A stretch of 64,000 nucleotides of DNA from Fremontodendron californicum (taxonomy: Eukaryota; Streptophyta; Magnoliopsida; Malvales; Malvaceae), in contig JAULJL010000035.1 in assembly GCA_030761205.1 (NCBI GenBank), positions 12,666,001 through 12,730,000 on the forward strand, given 5' to 3'. Made by a program: the position numbers and the translations under genes. The notes below the pieces were generated by a model. The model was not told the DNA's origin. It did no database searches and saw nothing but the letters and a program-made list of their open reading frames with translations. Of the stretch, positions 9,348 through 19,088 are shown one piece after another (within the stretch, counting starts at the first letter, position 1; each line of letters starts with the position of its first letter).

Positions 9348-12300
9348 AACGTATAACCCTGAATGGAGAAATCATCCCAACTTCAGTTGGCGGAATAATA
9401 ATCATGTTCAGGTACCACAATCTCAAAAGCCGGGCAACACTTTTTCCTATCAACCTTCACGTGTACAAACCTTGGAAGAGACATTGCAAGCATTCATGCA
9501 AACACAAGCAAATGTGAATAGCCGGACTTCACAGGACATCAATGAGATCAAAAACACCTTGTCCACATTGACAGCTTCATTACGCACTCAAGAAAAAGGT
9601 AAGTTTCCTGCTCAACCTCAGCCTAACCCTTCTACTCAATGTCTTGTTTCTTGCTCCAATGAAACTCAACAGGAAAATGCCAGTTCTATCACAACTCTTC
9701 GAAGTGGAAAGGCAATTGACAAAAAGATTCCATCAAAAGACCAAGATCCTCTTTCCCCTCCGAAAAGTAATGGTAAGGATGATGGTAAGTCTGAACTTCT
9801 TGAAAATTTGGACAAAGAAAAAGGTATGCATCCTGCTCATTTTCCTCAAAGGTTGCAAACAATAAAGAATTTGAATCAAAATGCAGAAATTTATGAACTT
9901 TTCAAACAAGTTAAGATTAACATTCCTTTATTGGATGCAATCAAACAAGTTCCATCTTATGCTAAATTTTTGAAGGACATGTGCACAGTTAAAAGGAAAC
10001 ATAATGTACAAAAGAAAGCATTTTTGACGGAAAGTGTGAGCTCAATCATTCAGCACCTTACTCCACCAAAATTCAAAGATCCTGGATGTCCAACAATCTC
10101 ATGCATCATTGGAAACACTAGAATAGAACGTGCATTGCTTGATCTTGGTGCTAGTGTTAATCTTTTGCCTTTTTCTGTTTATCAACAGTTAGGTTTAGGT
10201 GAACTCAAGGAAACACCTGTTACACTTCAACTAGCTGATCGTTCTGTAAAAATTCCTCGAGGGATAGTTGAAGATGTTTTGGTTCAAATTGATAATTTTT
10301 ACTTCCCTGTTGATTTTATTGTTTTGGACACACATCCTGTTTCAAATCCAAATGCTCAAATTCCTGTTATATTAGGCCGTCCATTTCTTGCAACTTCTAA
10401 TGCTCTGATAAATTGCAGGAATGGTATGTTGAACATTTCTTTTGGAAATATGACTTTAGAATTAAATGTGTTCAACATTTGCAAGCAACCTGGTGATAAT
10501 TCAGAAGTACATGAAGTGGATTTCATTGAAGAACTTGTTCATGAACATCTCACCACTACCACATTCCATGATCCTTTAGAAGCTTATTTAATTGAATATG
10601 AGTTTGATAATGCTTCAGAAATTTCACACACTGATTCTTTGTTAAAATCTTTTCAGGATAAGCATTGTTGGAAACAAAAGTTTGAGGAACTACCATCACT
10701 TACAAATGTCACTGTACCATCAACTATTGAACCACCCAAGCTGGAGTTAAAACCATTGCCATCCGAGCTAAAATATTCCTTTTTGGGTGAGAGTGAAACT
10801 TTTCCAGTCATAATTTCTTCACATCTTGATGAACTACAAGAAGGTAAGTTGTTACAACTTTTGAAGATGCACAAAAATGCATTAGGATGGACCTTAGCTG
10901 ACATAAAGGGAATAAGCCCATTAATCTGCACACATAATATTTATTTAGAGGAAAATGCTAAACCCTCTAGACAAATGCAACGAAGGCTTAATCCCAATAT
11001 GAAAGAAGTAGTGAGAAATGAAGTCATTAAACTTCTAGATAATGGAATCATTTATCCTATCTCTGATAGCAAATGGGTAAGTCCTACTCAAGTCGTACCT
11101 AAGAAATCTGGAGTTACTGTAGTTAAAAATGAAAACAATGAATTAATTCCAGCTAGGACTGTTACTGGTTGGCGCATGTGCATTGACTATAGGAAACTTA
11201 ACTCAGTGACGAGGAAAGATCATTTCCCTTTGCCTTTCATGGATCAAATCTTAGAAAGAGTTGCAGGGCATGAGTTTTATTGTTTTCTAGATGGATATTC
11301 TGGGTATAATCAAATTGCCATTGCACTTGAGGACCAAGAGAAAACCACTTTTACATGTCCTTTTGGTACTTTTGCATATCGTAGAATGCCATTTGGATTA
11401 TGTAACGCCCCTGCCACATTTCAAAGATGCATGCTTAGCATTTTTAGTGACATGATTGAACGTAATCTTGAGATTTTCATGGATGATTTTTCTGTTTCTG
11501 GTGATTCATTTGATGATTGCTTAGCCAATTTGAAAAATGTATTGATTAGGTGTGAAGAAAAAAATCTTGTTCTTAATTGGGAAAAATGTCATTTCATGGT
11601 CACTAAAGGTATTGTACTAGGTCACATTGTTTCTGCAAAAGGGATTGAGGTAGACAAGTCAAAACTTGAATTGATTGCTAATCTACCCACACCAAAGACA
11701 GTAAAGGACATTAGGTCATTCTTGGGACATGCAGGTTTTTATAGAAGATTCATAAAAGATTTTAGCACGATATCTAAACCTCTATGTAATCTTTTAATGA
11801 AAGACACTGCATTTGAATGGACTAAAGATTGTGAAGATGCTTTTGAAAAACTCAAAAATATGCTCACTACTGCTCCTATTATGAGATCTCCTGATTGGTC
11901 TTTACCATTTGAAATAATGTGTGATGCTAGTGACTATGCTGTTGGTGCTGTGTTAGGACAAAGGAAAGATAATAAACCACATGTAATTTACTATGCAAGT
12001 AAAACTTTAAATAGAGCCCAAATGAATTATTCCACTACAGAAAAGGAATTACTTGCAGTTGTTTTTGCATTGGATAAATTCAGATCTTACCTTGTTGGAT
12101 CATCAATTGTTGTCTTTAGTGATCATGCAGCTTTAAAATATCTTCTCTCTAAGAAGGATGCAAAACCTAGGTTGCTGAGGTGGATCCTTTTGCTGCAAGA
12201 ATTTGACATCACCATTCGAGATAAAAAAGGAGTAGAAAATGTGGTGGCTGATCATTTATCAAGACTTGTTTGTGATGAATCTTTTGGAACCTCACCAATA

Positions 12301-13644
12301 AATGATACTTTTCCTGATGAACAACTTCTAATTGTCTCCACGACACCTTGGTTTGCTGACATTGCTAATTTTCTTGCTACAGGAAAAATTCCTTCTCAAT
12401 GGAGCACACAAGATAAAAGGAAGTTTCTGAATGAGGTAAAGAAGTTCTATTGGGATGACCCTTACTTGTTCAAATATTGTCCTGATCAGATTTTTCGAAG
12501 ATGCATTCCCGACAATGAGGTAAGTAGTGTAATTAAGTTTTGTCATTCCGAGGCATGTGGTGGTCATTTTTCATCAAAGAAAACTGCTGCAAAAATTTTA
12601 CAGTGTGGATTTTACTGGCCAACTTTGTTCAAAGATGCACATAATTTTTGCAAGTCATGTGAAAGTTGTCAAAAATTAGGTTCCATTTCGAAAAGAAACA
12701 TGATGCCTTTGAACCCAATTCTTGTAATTGAAATTTTTGACTGTTGGGGTATTGATTTCATGGGACCATTTCCACCATCTTTTGGTTTCTTATACATTTT
12801 AGTTGCAATAGATTATGTTTCAAAGTGGATAGAGGCAATTCCATGTCGAAATAATGATCACAAAACAGTGATTAAATTTTTAAAAGAAAATATTTTGAGT
12901 CGATTTGGAATTCCTCGATCTATCATAAGCGATGGGGGAACACATTTTTGCAACAAGGTTTTTGAAACATTAATGAAGAAATATGCCATTACACACAAAG
13001 TTGCAACCCCTTATCACCCGCAGACAAATGGACAGGTAGAATTAGCAAATAGGGAGATTAAACAAATTTTGGAAAAGACAGTTAATCCAAATCGCAAAGA
13101 TTGGTCTCTTAGACTTAACGATGCATTATGGGCCTATCGAACAGCTTTTAAAACAGCATTGGGCATGTCTCCTTATAGGCTAGTTTATGGAAAACCTTGT
13201 CATTTACCTGTGGAACTTGAGCATAAAGCATATTGGGCCATTAAAATGTTCAACTCAAACCTTGATGACGCTTCTAATTTACGAAAATTACAAATAAATG
13301 AACTTGAGGAACTCAGAAATGATGCATATGAGAATTCTAAAATTCATAAAGAAAGAACTAAAGCCTTTCATGACAAGTTAATTTCAAGAAAAACATTTAA
13401 TGTTGGGCAAAAAGTTCTACTTTATAATTCTAGACTTCACATATTTCCTGGTAAGTTGAGATCAAGATGGACTGGCCCATTTGTGGTTAAGCATGTGTAT
13501 CATTATGGAGCAGTTGACATTGAGAATCCTCAAAATGGTAACGTATTCAAGGTAAATGGACAAAGACTCAAACTCTTTTTGGAAAATCATGTTACTCAAG
13601 AAGAGGTTGTTTTTCTTTCTGATCCTTGTTTTGAAAATAACTAG
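9325..13644 (+). CDS. pol: Athila pol polyprotein (protease, RT, RNase H, integrase)
   Basis: The frame is open from the end of the gag A-run to TAG at 13644; numbered from 9472 it has 1,390 codons without a stop. Domains in order (that numbering): aspartic protease with DLGAS at about 224, the Athila form of DTG; reverse transcriptase with the FMDD catalytic motif at 669-672; RNase H with CDAS near 817; integrase HHCC zinc finger from about 1024. The DDE core has Asp in GIDFMG (about 1095), Asp in ISDGG (about 1157) and Glu in NGQVE (about 1190). All catalytic residues are present, so enzymatic activity is plausible. It has no start of its own and would be made as a gag fusion; the one-base slip at 9318-9324 separates it from gag in this copy. 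Confidence 0.93.
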   Translation, partial: PFPSPYSETYNPEWRNHPNFSWRNNNHVQVPQSQKPGNTFSYQPSRVQTLEETLQAFMQTQANVNSRTSQDINEIKNTLSTLTASLRTQEKGKFPAQPQPNPSTQCLVSCSNETQQENASSITTLRSGKAIDKKIPSKDQDPLSPPKSNGKDDGKSELLENLDKEKGMHPAHFPQRLQTIKNLNQNAEIYELFKQVKINIPLLDAIKQVPSYAKFLKDMCTVKRKHNVQKKAFLTESVSSIIQHLTPPKFKDPGCPTISCIIGNTRIERALLDLGASVNLLPFSVYQQLGLGELKETPVTLQLADRSVKIPRGIVEDVLVQIDNFYFPVDFIVLDTHPVSNPNAQIPVILGRPFLATSNALINCRNGMLNISFGNMTLELNVFNICKQPGDNSEVHEVDFIEELVHEHLTTTTFHDPLEAYLIEYEFDNASEISHTDSLLKSFQDKHCWKQKFEELPSLTNVTVPSTIEPPKLELKPLPSELKYSFLGESETFPVIISSHLDELQEGKLLQLLKMHKNALGWTLADIKGISPLICTHNIYLEENAKPSRQMQRRLNPNMKEVVRNEVIKLLDNGIIYPISDSKWVSPTQVVPKKSGVTVVKNENNELIPARTVTGWRMCIDYRKLNSVTRKDHFPLPFMDQILERVAGHEFYCFLDGYSGYNQIAIALEDQEKTTFTCPFGTFAYRRMPFGLCNAPATFQRCMLSIFSDMIERNLEIFMDDFSVSGDSFDDCLANLKNVLIRCEEKNLVLNWEKCHFMVTKGIVLGHIVSAKGIEVDKSKLELIANLPTPKTVKDIRSFLGHAGFYRRFIKDFSTISKPLCNLLMKDTAFEWTKDCEDAFEKLKNMLTTAPIMRSPDWSLPFEIMCDASDYAVGAVLGQRKDNKPHVIYYASKTLNRAQMNYSTTEKELLAVVFALDKFRSYLVGSSIVVFSDHAALKYLLSKKDAKPRLLRWILLLQEFDITIRDKKGVENVVADHLSRLVCDESFGTSPINDTFPDEQLLIVSTTPWFADIANFLATGKIPSQWSTQDKRKFLNEVKKFYWDDPYLFKYCPDQIFRRCIPDNEVSSVIKFCHSEACGGHFSSKKTAAKILQCGFYWPTLFKDAHNFCKSCESCQKLGSISKRNMMPLNPILVIEIFDCWGIDFMGPFPPSFGFLYILVAIDYVSKWIEAIPCRNNDHKTVIKFLKENILSRFGIPRSIISDGGTHFCNKVFETLMKKYAITHKVATPYHPQTNGQVELANREIKQILEKTVNPNRKDWSLRLNDALWAYRTAFKTALGMSPYRLVYGKPCHLPVELEHKAYWAIKMFNSNLDDASNLRKLQINELEELRNDAYENSKIHKERTKAFHDKLISRKTFNVGQKVLLYNSRLHIFPGKLRSRWTGPFVVKHVYHYGAVDIENPQNGNVFKVNGQRLKLFLENHVTQEEVVFLSDPCFENN

Positions 13645-13787
13645 ATGTAAATATAATTTTTTTTTACCCCGGTTAAATGGCGGATAACGGTACTCCGTGA
13701 TTATTTAAGTCGGTTCCATCAGCTACCCACAAAACTGATATTGTATATAAATTTCTCTTTCATTTTATTTTATTTCATTTTTTTTTT
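13645..13787 (+). other. Short spacer with pyrimidine tract before the accessory ORF
   Basis: About 140 bp of noncoding sequence ends in a long T-rich tract (13754-13787) leading into an AG at 13788-13789. This composition is expected of a plant splice acceptor. Confidence 0.5.
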
Positions 13788-13789
13788 AG
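13788..13789 (+). other. Candidate splice acceptor for the accessory ORF
   Basis: A T-rich tract followed by TTTTTTTAG|G, with the accessory ORF's ATG one base later. The placement suggests a subgenomic message. Joined to the 8349 donor it would not be in frame with the ATG at 8283, so another donor or internal initiation would be needed. Confidence 0.35.
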
Positions 13790-13790
13790 G

Positions 13791-14327
13791 ATGGATGATA
13801 TTCTCAAAAGATTGCAGAAACGATTTCCTCCTTTTCCTCGGAATATTTTACTGAAGCTTTACCAAGTTCGATTAGAAAGATTAAGAATGCTTATGAACAA
13901 AGGGATTCCTGAAGACATACGTTGGATAATTGAAGCCAAGGTACGTGAAGATGAATATCTTCCTGTTTTGCATTTACCAGGTACAGGTAGAAGCACTTAT
14001 GCAAAGAAGCGACGAGCAAAGCGCATGAGTTCAAATTGCCACAAGTGTGCACGATGGACGTGTAACGGTAAATGTCGTTCTATTGGGATTCCGTCCTCTA
14101 ATCGAGATGATAAAATTGAATTCATTAAGGATGGACTGAGTAAGGAGAATTTGGGTAATATCCAACTTTCTCTTGAGACGCATCCTAGTGGAGACGTACA
14201 AAGAGAAATTCTTGATTTATGGCCTCAATTCCAAAGGGAATGGCAACATCTTGGGAATCTAATGTTAAAAGACCCTGTTTGCCAGCTTGTAAGAAAACTG
14301 GATGGGAAGCATATCCTCGACTCATAG
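13791..14327 (+). CDS. Accessory ORF of unknown function with Cys cluster (178 aa)
   Basis: An intact ORF immediately after pol, which I do not recognise. The N-terminal half is basic and leucine/arginine-rich (KRLQKRFPPFPRN near the start). Residues 68-80 carry a nuclear-localisation-like KKRRAKR. Residues 83-95 read CHKCARWTCNGKC, four Cys plus one His, a plausible zinc-binding knuckle. The C-terminal half is acidic and predicted helical, with several Trp. No signal peptide or transmembrane segment is seen, so it does not resemble the env-like ORF some Athila elements carry at this position. Nucleic-acid binding or a role in RNA export or regulation would fit the composition, but that is inference. 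Confidence 0.75.
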   Translation: MDDILKRLQKRFPPFPRNILLKLYQVRLERLRMLMNKGIPEDIRWIIEAKVREDEYLPVLHLPGTGRSTYAKKRRAKRMSSNCHKCARWTCNGKCRSIGIPSSNRDDKIEFIKDGLSKENLGNIQLSLETHPSGDVQREILDLWPQFQREWQHLGNLMLKDPVCQLVRKLDGKHILDS

Positions 14328-14670
14328 AAGGCGTTTAAGCCGTTTCTGGACGTAAAACCAGAGGAAGATGTGAGCCACAATCACAACTACAATAAATGAC
14401 TTCTCAGCTTTTGGTTTGATTTGCAATAATTTTATTTCGGTTTAGTTTACGTGTTGTTCGATTTGTGTAATTATTCTCTTTTTTTTTGCATTGGTCTTTT
14501 ACGGTTGATTTTTCTTCTCTTTTTGATTTTCTTCCTGAAATCACGCAAAAATCTTTTGTTAGGTTAACAATTTCTTCTGACAGGTCAAATACACTTTCGG
14601 CGACATTATTACTCTTGTCTGATTCACTACTCAGTCCTCTATATATTACACCATGTACTCATTCTCTTTC

Positions 14671-14672
14671 AG
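14671..14672 (+). other. Candidate splice acceptor for LOG
   Basis: CTCATTCTCTTTCAG|GC at 14658-14674, a near-consensus plant acceptor 20 bases upstream of the LOG ATG. From the donor at 8349/8350 (phase 1) it would join in frame, giving FSGTRKRKKM across the junction. Sequence match is direct; use is inference. Confidence 0.4.
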
Positions 14673-14692
14673 GCACTCGAAAAAGAAAAAAA

Positions 14693-15340
14693 ATGGAAAG
14701 CACTTCGTCCCAGCGCATTAAAAAAATTTGTGTCTTTGGAGGTGCTTATCCAGGGAAAAATAACATATTCGCTGATGAAGCCATAAGAGTTGGAGTAATA
14801 CTTGCCCAACAAAAGATCCACTTGATTTATGGAGGCGGTAGTACGGGTTTAATGGGAGCAGTCGCTACAGCAGCACACGCCGGAGGAAGTCCAGTTCTAG
14901 GAATCGTGCCAAAACTATTCACAGATTTTTGTGGACCTACCGTGGGTAAGGAAATACAAGTCTGGAGTATCCCTGAACGGATAACAATCATGTACCATTC
15001 TGCCGATGCATTCATTGCTTTACCAGGAGGTCTGGGTACATTGGAAGAAATAGCTTGCGTGGCTTCTTGGTCATCTTTGGTCACAAATAAGAAACCCATT
15101 GGTTTGCTTAATATTAATGGTTATTTTAGTAATTTACTTTCATATTTAGATAATGCTGTGGATAATGGATTCATGTTTTCAGAGGCAAGGAGAACCATAA
15201 TTTCTGCTACAACCATTGAAGATTTACTCAAAAAGCTACAAGCTTATGAGTGTTTATCTGCTACGGTTGTTTCGCAAACGCTCGGAAAAAGAAAAAGAGA
15301 TATGGACGAGCAAGGAGTGGATTGCACTTTGTCTTTGTGA
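14693..15340 (+). CDS. LOG: LOG cytokinin riboside 5'-monophosphate phosphoribohydrolase, carried by the retrotransposon
   Basis: LOG enzymes (cytosol/nucleus) release free cytokinin bases from nucleotides such as iPRMP and tZRMP, the direct activation step. The 215-aa protein has the whole Rossmann-like LOG fold: CVFGGAYPGKN (13-23), GGGSTGLMG (47-55), ADAFIALPGG before 114, and PGGLGTLEE (111-119) fitting the PGGxGTxxE signature. The Arg (R96 in PERIT) and Glu (E119) used in catalysis are retained. KPIGLLNINGYF follows, as in plant LOGs. Differences from host LOGs: Leu for Tyr in PGGYGT, a rewritten C-terminus ending in a KRKR-containing tail, and no introns (host LOG genes have several). 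I start at ATG 14693 because homology begins there; the frame is open back to 14486 but the upstream part looks non-coding. It lies between the accessory ORF and the 3' LTR, on the element's coding strand. Confidence 0.9.
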   Translation: MESTSSQRIKKICVFGGAYPGKNNIFADEAIRVGVILAQQKIHLIYGGGSTGLMGAVATAAHAGGSPVLGIVPKLFTDFCGPTVGKEIQVWSIPERITIMYHSADAFIALPGGLGTLEEIACVASWSSLVTNKKPIGLLNINGYFSNLLSYLDNAVDNGFMFSEARRTIISATTIEDLLKKLQAYECLSATVVSQTLGKRKRDMDEQGVDCTLSL

Positions 15341-16319
15341 CATTATCTAACATTTTGCTTGTTGTGTCTCAGTTATAATAAGTGGTTAGCAACCTCTGCA
15401 GGTAATATCTCCTAAATTCTACCTTTAAAATTTGACATTGGGGACAATGTCATATTTTAGTAGGGGGTAAGGGACATATTTTGCTAAAAAAAAAAAAAAA
15501 ACATTTAGAAGTATTCATTCTGAACAAGGTCTGAGTAAGGGAGACTTGAGACATACCTTGTCAGTTTGATTTAATCTTCTTCTTCAAAAAAACAAAAAAA
15601 AAAAACAAAAAAAAAAAACAAAAAAAAAAACAAAAAAACAAAAAAAAAGCATGTTTAGACTTAGTGTGTTTTTTTTAGTTACTTTCAATACAATGATGAG
15701 ATATGAATTGCATAAGTCTAAAACAGATTTATTAGTGAGAAGATTTTCATGAGAATTGAGCTTGATGTCAACCTTTTTATGAGCCAATGTTAATATGATA
15801 TGTTGATTGAGAAAGAAGCATGTTTAGACTTAATCTGACTTGTATAATCATCTTTGTGAGTTTTTGAGCCTATAATGATTGATGCATTATACAAATCAAT
15901 CTAATTTCTTTCTTGAGTGCTCTTATGATTACATGATTCTCTAGAACTTGCTTTAAACCGTTTGAGACTATATTGATACATGTGACAACATGAATATGAT
16001 AGAGGCATTAGGATTATAACCAGAGCCAAACAGCCATCCATTATTAATGTTCTACGAGAACATCCCCACTAGTGAGCCAATTTGAGCCTACATTAAATAT
16101 AATGTTTTATTGGTAACCACAACTTACACCTAGCCTAAATATACTTATATCCTTACCCTTGTTCTAAAGATGAATTTTATATTTTGAGACATATTGCAAA
16201 AAAAACAAGGGATATTTTTATTTGAAAATTTGGGTTAGAAACAAAAGATAAATGTGGGGGAAGAAAAGAAAAGAAAAAGTCAAGAGAAAAAGAAAGGGAT
16301 CATTGTCAAATACATTCCC

Positions 16320-16350
<31 letters not shown>

Positions 16351-17142
16351 TCTTCTCTTGAACTTCTAGAAAAAGATGTTACAAAGTTGGTTAGAATGAT
16401 GCAAAGGCTCAACATGAATATTTAGCCTATGTTATTATGTGCTTTATAAGAGTTTTGAGAAGTTTTATTTGTATGATCTTATTATGTCTCTAAAATCTAT
16501 GAACTCTTTGGAACCTTTGTGATATCTTTATCCTTTTGTTCTTTAACCACATTATAACCCTTTGGCCCCATTACAACCTTGAATAAAGACCTCTTGATTT
16601 ATGAAGTTGTATGATCTAAATAGTGGAGAATAGGTGGACAAGCAAGCATATGGTAGAAGTGTTTTCATGAGATTGATTGAGTGTAAACACTTTACCACTA
16701 CTTTAAAGAGTGAAAATCAAGAGAGTATCCCATGTGAGAAGTTGAGATTAAGTTTGAATATACACTATTTTGATTGAAATATGTTATGTTATTATTGGCT
16801 TAACTCAAACTATTTACATTCAAGCAAGATTTTTTGTGAATTTCTTTAAGCTATTGATTAGTTTTTAAGACTTGTCCAATGATTATCTCTAATTTATATT
16901 GGAAGGATTAGTTATAATTATTATTTTTAGTTTTTCTTATTTCTTCAATGTTTGTGGGTATCGTCCTAGTAAACCCTCACGAGACTAAACTCGTCCACTA
17001 GGGACACCTAGGGGTTTAAAGGCTTGTGTCACATGCTAAGTGCCACCGTGATTTCCTACGAAAATGGATTAGATTAGATTTTCTTATTTTATTTTTATTG
17101 AGTCGTTGCTAGGGACTAGCAACAATCTAAGTATGGGGTAGA
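15341..17142 (+). other. Athila 3' noncoding spacer with polypurine tracts
   Basis: About 1.8 kb with no coding potential. It includes A-rich low complexity at 15585-15650, a G/A-rich tract (GTGGGGGAAGAAAAGAAAAG) at about 16253-16280 and a poly-A run at 16325-16350. The sequence just before the 3' LTR, AAGTATGGGGTAGA (17129-17142), is the likely plus-strand primer polypurine tract. Athila elements usually have a long untranslated stretch here. Confidence 0.7.
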
Positions 17143-18633
17143 TGATAACTCGTATAATTATATAGTTTTTAGTTATGTTTTATTATTGTTTTGTGTCAAA
17201 TACGAGTTATTATTGTTTAGTCTAATTGTGTTTATGATCTTTTATATTTTTATGTAATTTGGTGTTTTTCACAAGTTTCTTTGAATGATTTCAGATTACT
17301 AGTATTAAGGGGCAAATCCAGTTCAGTTCCAGTTCCGACACCTTTTGCCATATCAGCTATATCTTGAGTTTCACTGAAGCAATAAGGCTGAACTTTGTAT
17401 CCCTGCAAAGCTAAGAGGCATATCTATCTTTTTCATGTTTTACACTTCTTGAAACGGAGTCGTTTTCCCTAGCGAAATCGACCATCAAGTTGGCTGATGT
17501 GCAATGACGTCTGTTCTGCACCGTTTTGGTATTTTGACCATATCTTCCGATCCACGTGCGCAAATGATCTGATTCCAACGGCTATGGATCCGTAACTGAT
17601 AGGGGTATATTTTTCTAGAAGACCATTTTATCAGATCGAGCCTCCAACATTGACAAAATCGACCATCAAGCTGGGTGATCAGAATTGTCATACAATATGA
17701 CGAAAATTGTTAGAAAAATGCACCCACCTATTATACCTACCTTTGAAATTTGTAAAGCTTGTCTCTTGTCATTTAGCCCTCCAAAATGTGTATAAATAGA
17801 GGGCCTTGGATGAGTATTGGGATACATTATACATTGGTAGGATATTAGCCTTTGTAGTAAAATTCTCTAAGTTTTCTTCTTCTTTCCTTTCTCTAGTTTT
17901 CTTTTTTTATTTACTTATGCTTCTTACATTTCTTTTCATTTTATTCATATCTAGTATGTGTTGCTAATCATATTGTTGAGGTGATGAGGTGAAGCTCTTG
18001 GTAAATGCTAAGGTTAGTCTCTTAAACATGAGCTAAAATGAATCATCATTTATAAACACTAGTATATATAATATTTTCTTTTGGTTTAAAATCATACTTG
18101 CAAAGTAGAGATCTTGATTCATTATTGACAATGAAAATGGCACAGTAAATGCTTGGTTTCATAACCTTGATTTGTTGTAGACATATACCTTGGCATAAGG
18201 AATGCTTGGACTCTTTTTATGAGTTTTGAGGACACCAAATGAACATAATATCATATGCTATGGACGTTGGACTGAATTGCTAAACCTTCCGATTGGAACC
18301 TCCCTTATGTGTGGATTTCAATTGTGTAATAAAACAAGATTAATCTTAGCATAACACCAAGAGTGGAGTCTCTAACCTCAACATCCTTTCTTATTGTTTT
18401 TTATATCTTGTTTAATTGTTTTTATGTTATTTTGTTTATTTTGTTCTCTAATATCTTGTTTATCTTATTTTGTTGTTGATTCCCTAATATCTTGTTTACT
18501 TTCTTTGTCTTATATATTTATAAACTTATACTTATTAATACGCTTCCCTGTGGTTCGACCTCGGACACCCGAGAATTTATTACTTGAACATAACCTGCAC
18601 TTGGGTTTACAACTCTTAATTGAGTTACCATCA
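17143..18633 (+). repeat. Athila 3' LTR
   Basis: Same length as the 5' LTR, with the same TG...CA ends, followed directly by the GTAGA target duplication. The near-identity of the two LTRs is the basis for calling the insertion recent. Confidence 0.95.
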
Positions 18634-19088
18634 GTAGATGAGTCAAGAGCAAAACCCAAACACAACAAAATCAAAATAGAGGGAGAAAGTCAGAAACATA
18701 CATTTGGAGGCTATGGGCTATGGCTGTCGAAGTGAGGACCGAGGAGGGACTGAGAAGAGCTAATCGACAATGAAAGAAAAGAAAAAAAGGGCAATCGACA
18801 ATGAAATTGAAAAGAAAAGAAAAGAGGGAAGGGAAATTGGTTGTCGACTGATAAAGAAAAAAAGAAGTTGTTGTCGAGCTGTTGATAAAGAAAAAAAATG
18901 GGTTTAGGGCAATAAATTTGGTCAAAAGGCGTACCCAAGTCACCGGAGCCGTACCCAGGCGTATCCAGCCGTACCCAACTTTTTTTTTTAAAGTCAGGTA
19001 CGTTCCTGGTACGTACCCAGGCGTACCCCAAGCGTACCTGTACGAGGTACGGGTACACCTTCAAAAACCACGTACCCGTGCTTCATAG

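Larger units (their letters stand above)
6651..18633 (+). mobile_element. Athila-lineage Ty3/gypsy LTR retrotransposon carrying a LOG gene
   Basis: An 11,983-bp element with two 1,491-bp LTRs beginning TGATAACTCG and ending ACCATCA. It is flanked by a perfect 5-bp duplication, GTAGA (6646-6650 and 18634-18638). The primer-binding site matches tRNA-Asp, as in the Athila lineage. Order inside: gag, protease, reverse transcriptase, RNase H, integrase, a 178-aa Cys-cluster ORF, a LOG ORF, 1.8 kb of noncoding spacer, polypurine tract, 3' LTR. I count about five differences between the LTRs (about 0.3%), so the insertion is young. The gag-pol frame has one break, in a seven-A run at 9318-9324. The host target was the inner part of a hAT element. 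Confidence 0.95.
6262..19088. mobile_element. Non-autonomous hAT element, split by an Athila retrotransposon
   Basis: The left end begins CTACGTTGCATCGATACGGG and the right end, read inverted, begins CTATGAAGCACGGGTAC. These are imperfect terminal inverted repeats with GGTAC-rich subterminal palindromes (6278-6320, and CGTACCC words at 18930-19075). The two ends are flanked by a perfect 8-bp duplication, CCTAAGAG, as expected for the hAT superfamily. Without the Athila insertion (6651-18633 plus a 5-bp duplication) the element is about 840 bp and shows no transposase, so it needed an autonomous relative to move. It lies at an exon/intron edge of the dehydrogenase pseudogene. Confidence 0.75.

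Noticed and set aside
14827..15099. 90-aa antisense ORF opposite LOG
   Set aside because: A shadow of the LOG reading frame with no independent features.
6651..18633. CRISPR-like or satellite interpretation of the repeated 1.5-kb blocks
   Set aside because: TG/CA ends, primer site, polypurine tract and target duplication show they are LTRs.
18671..19088. Overlapping ORFs on both strands at the right end of the hAT
   Set aside because: They lie in the hAT subterminal repeats and low-complexity GA-rich DNA.
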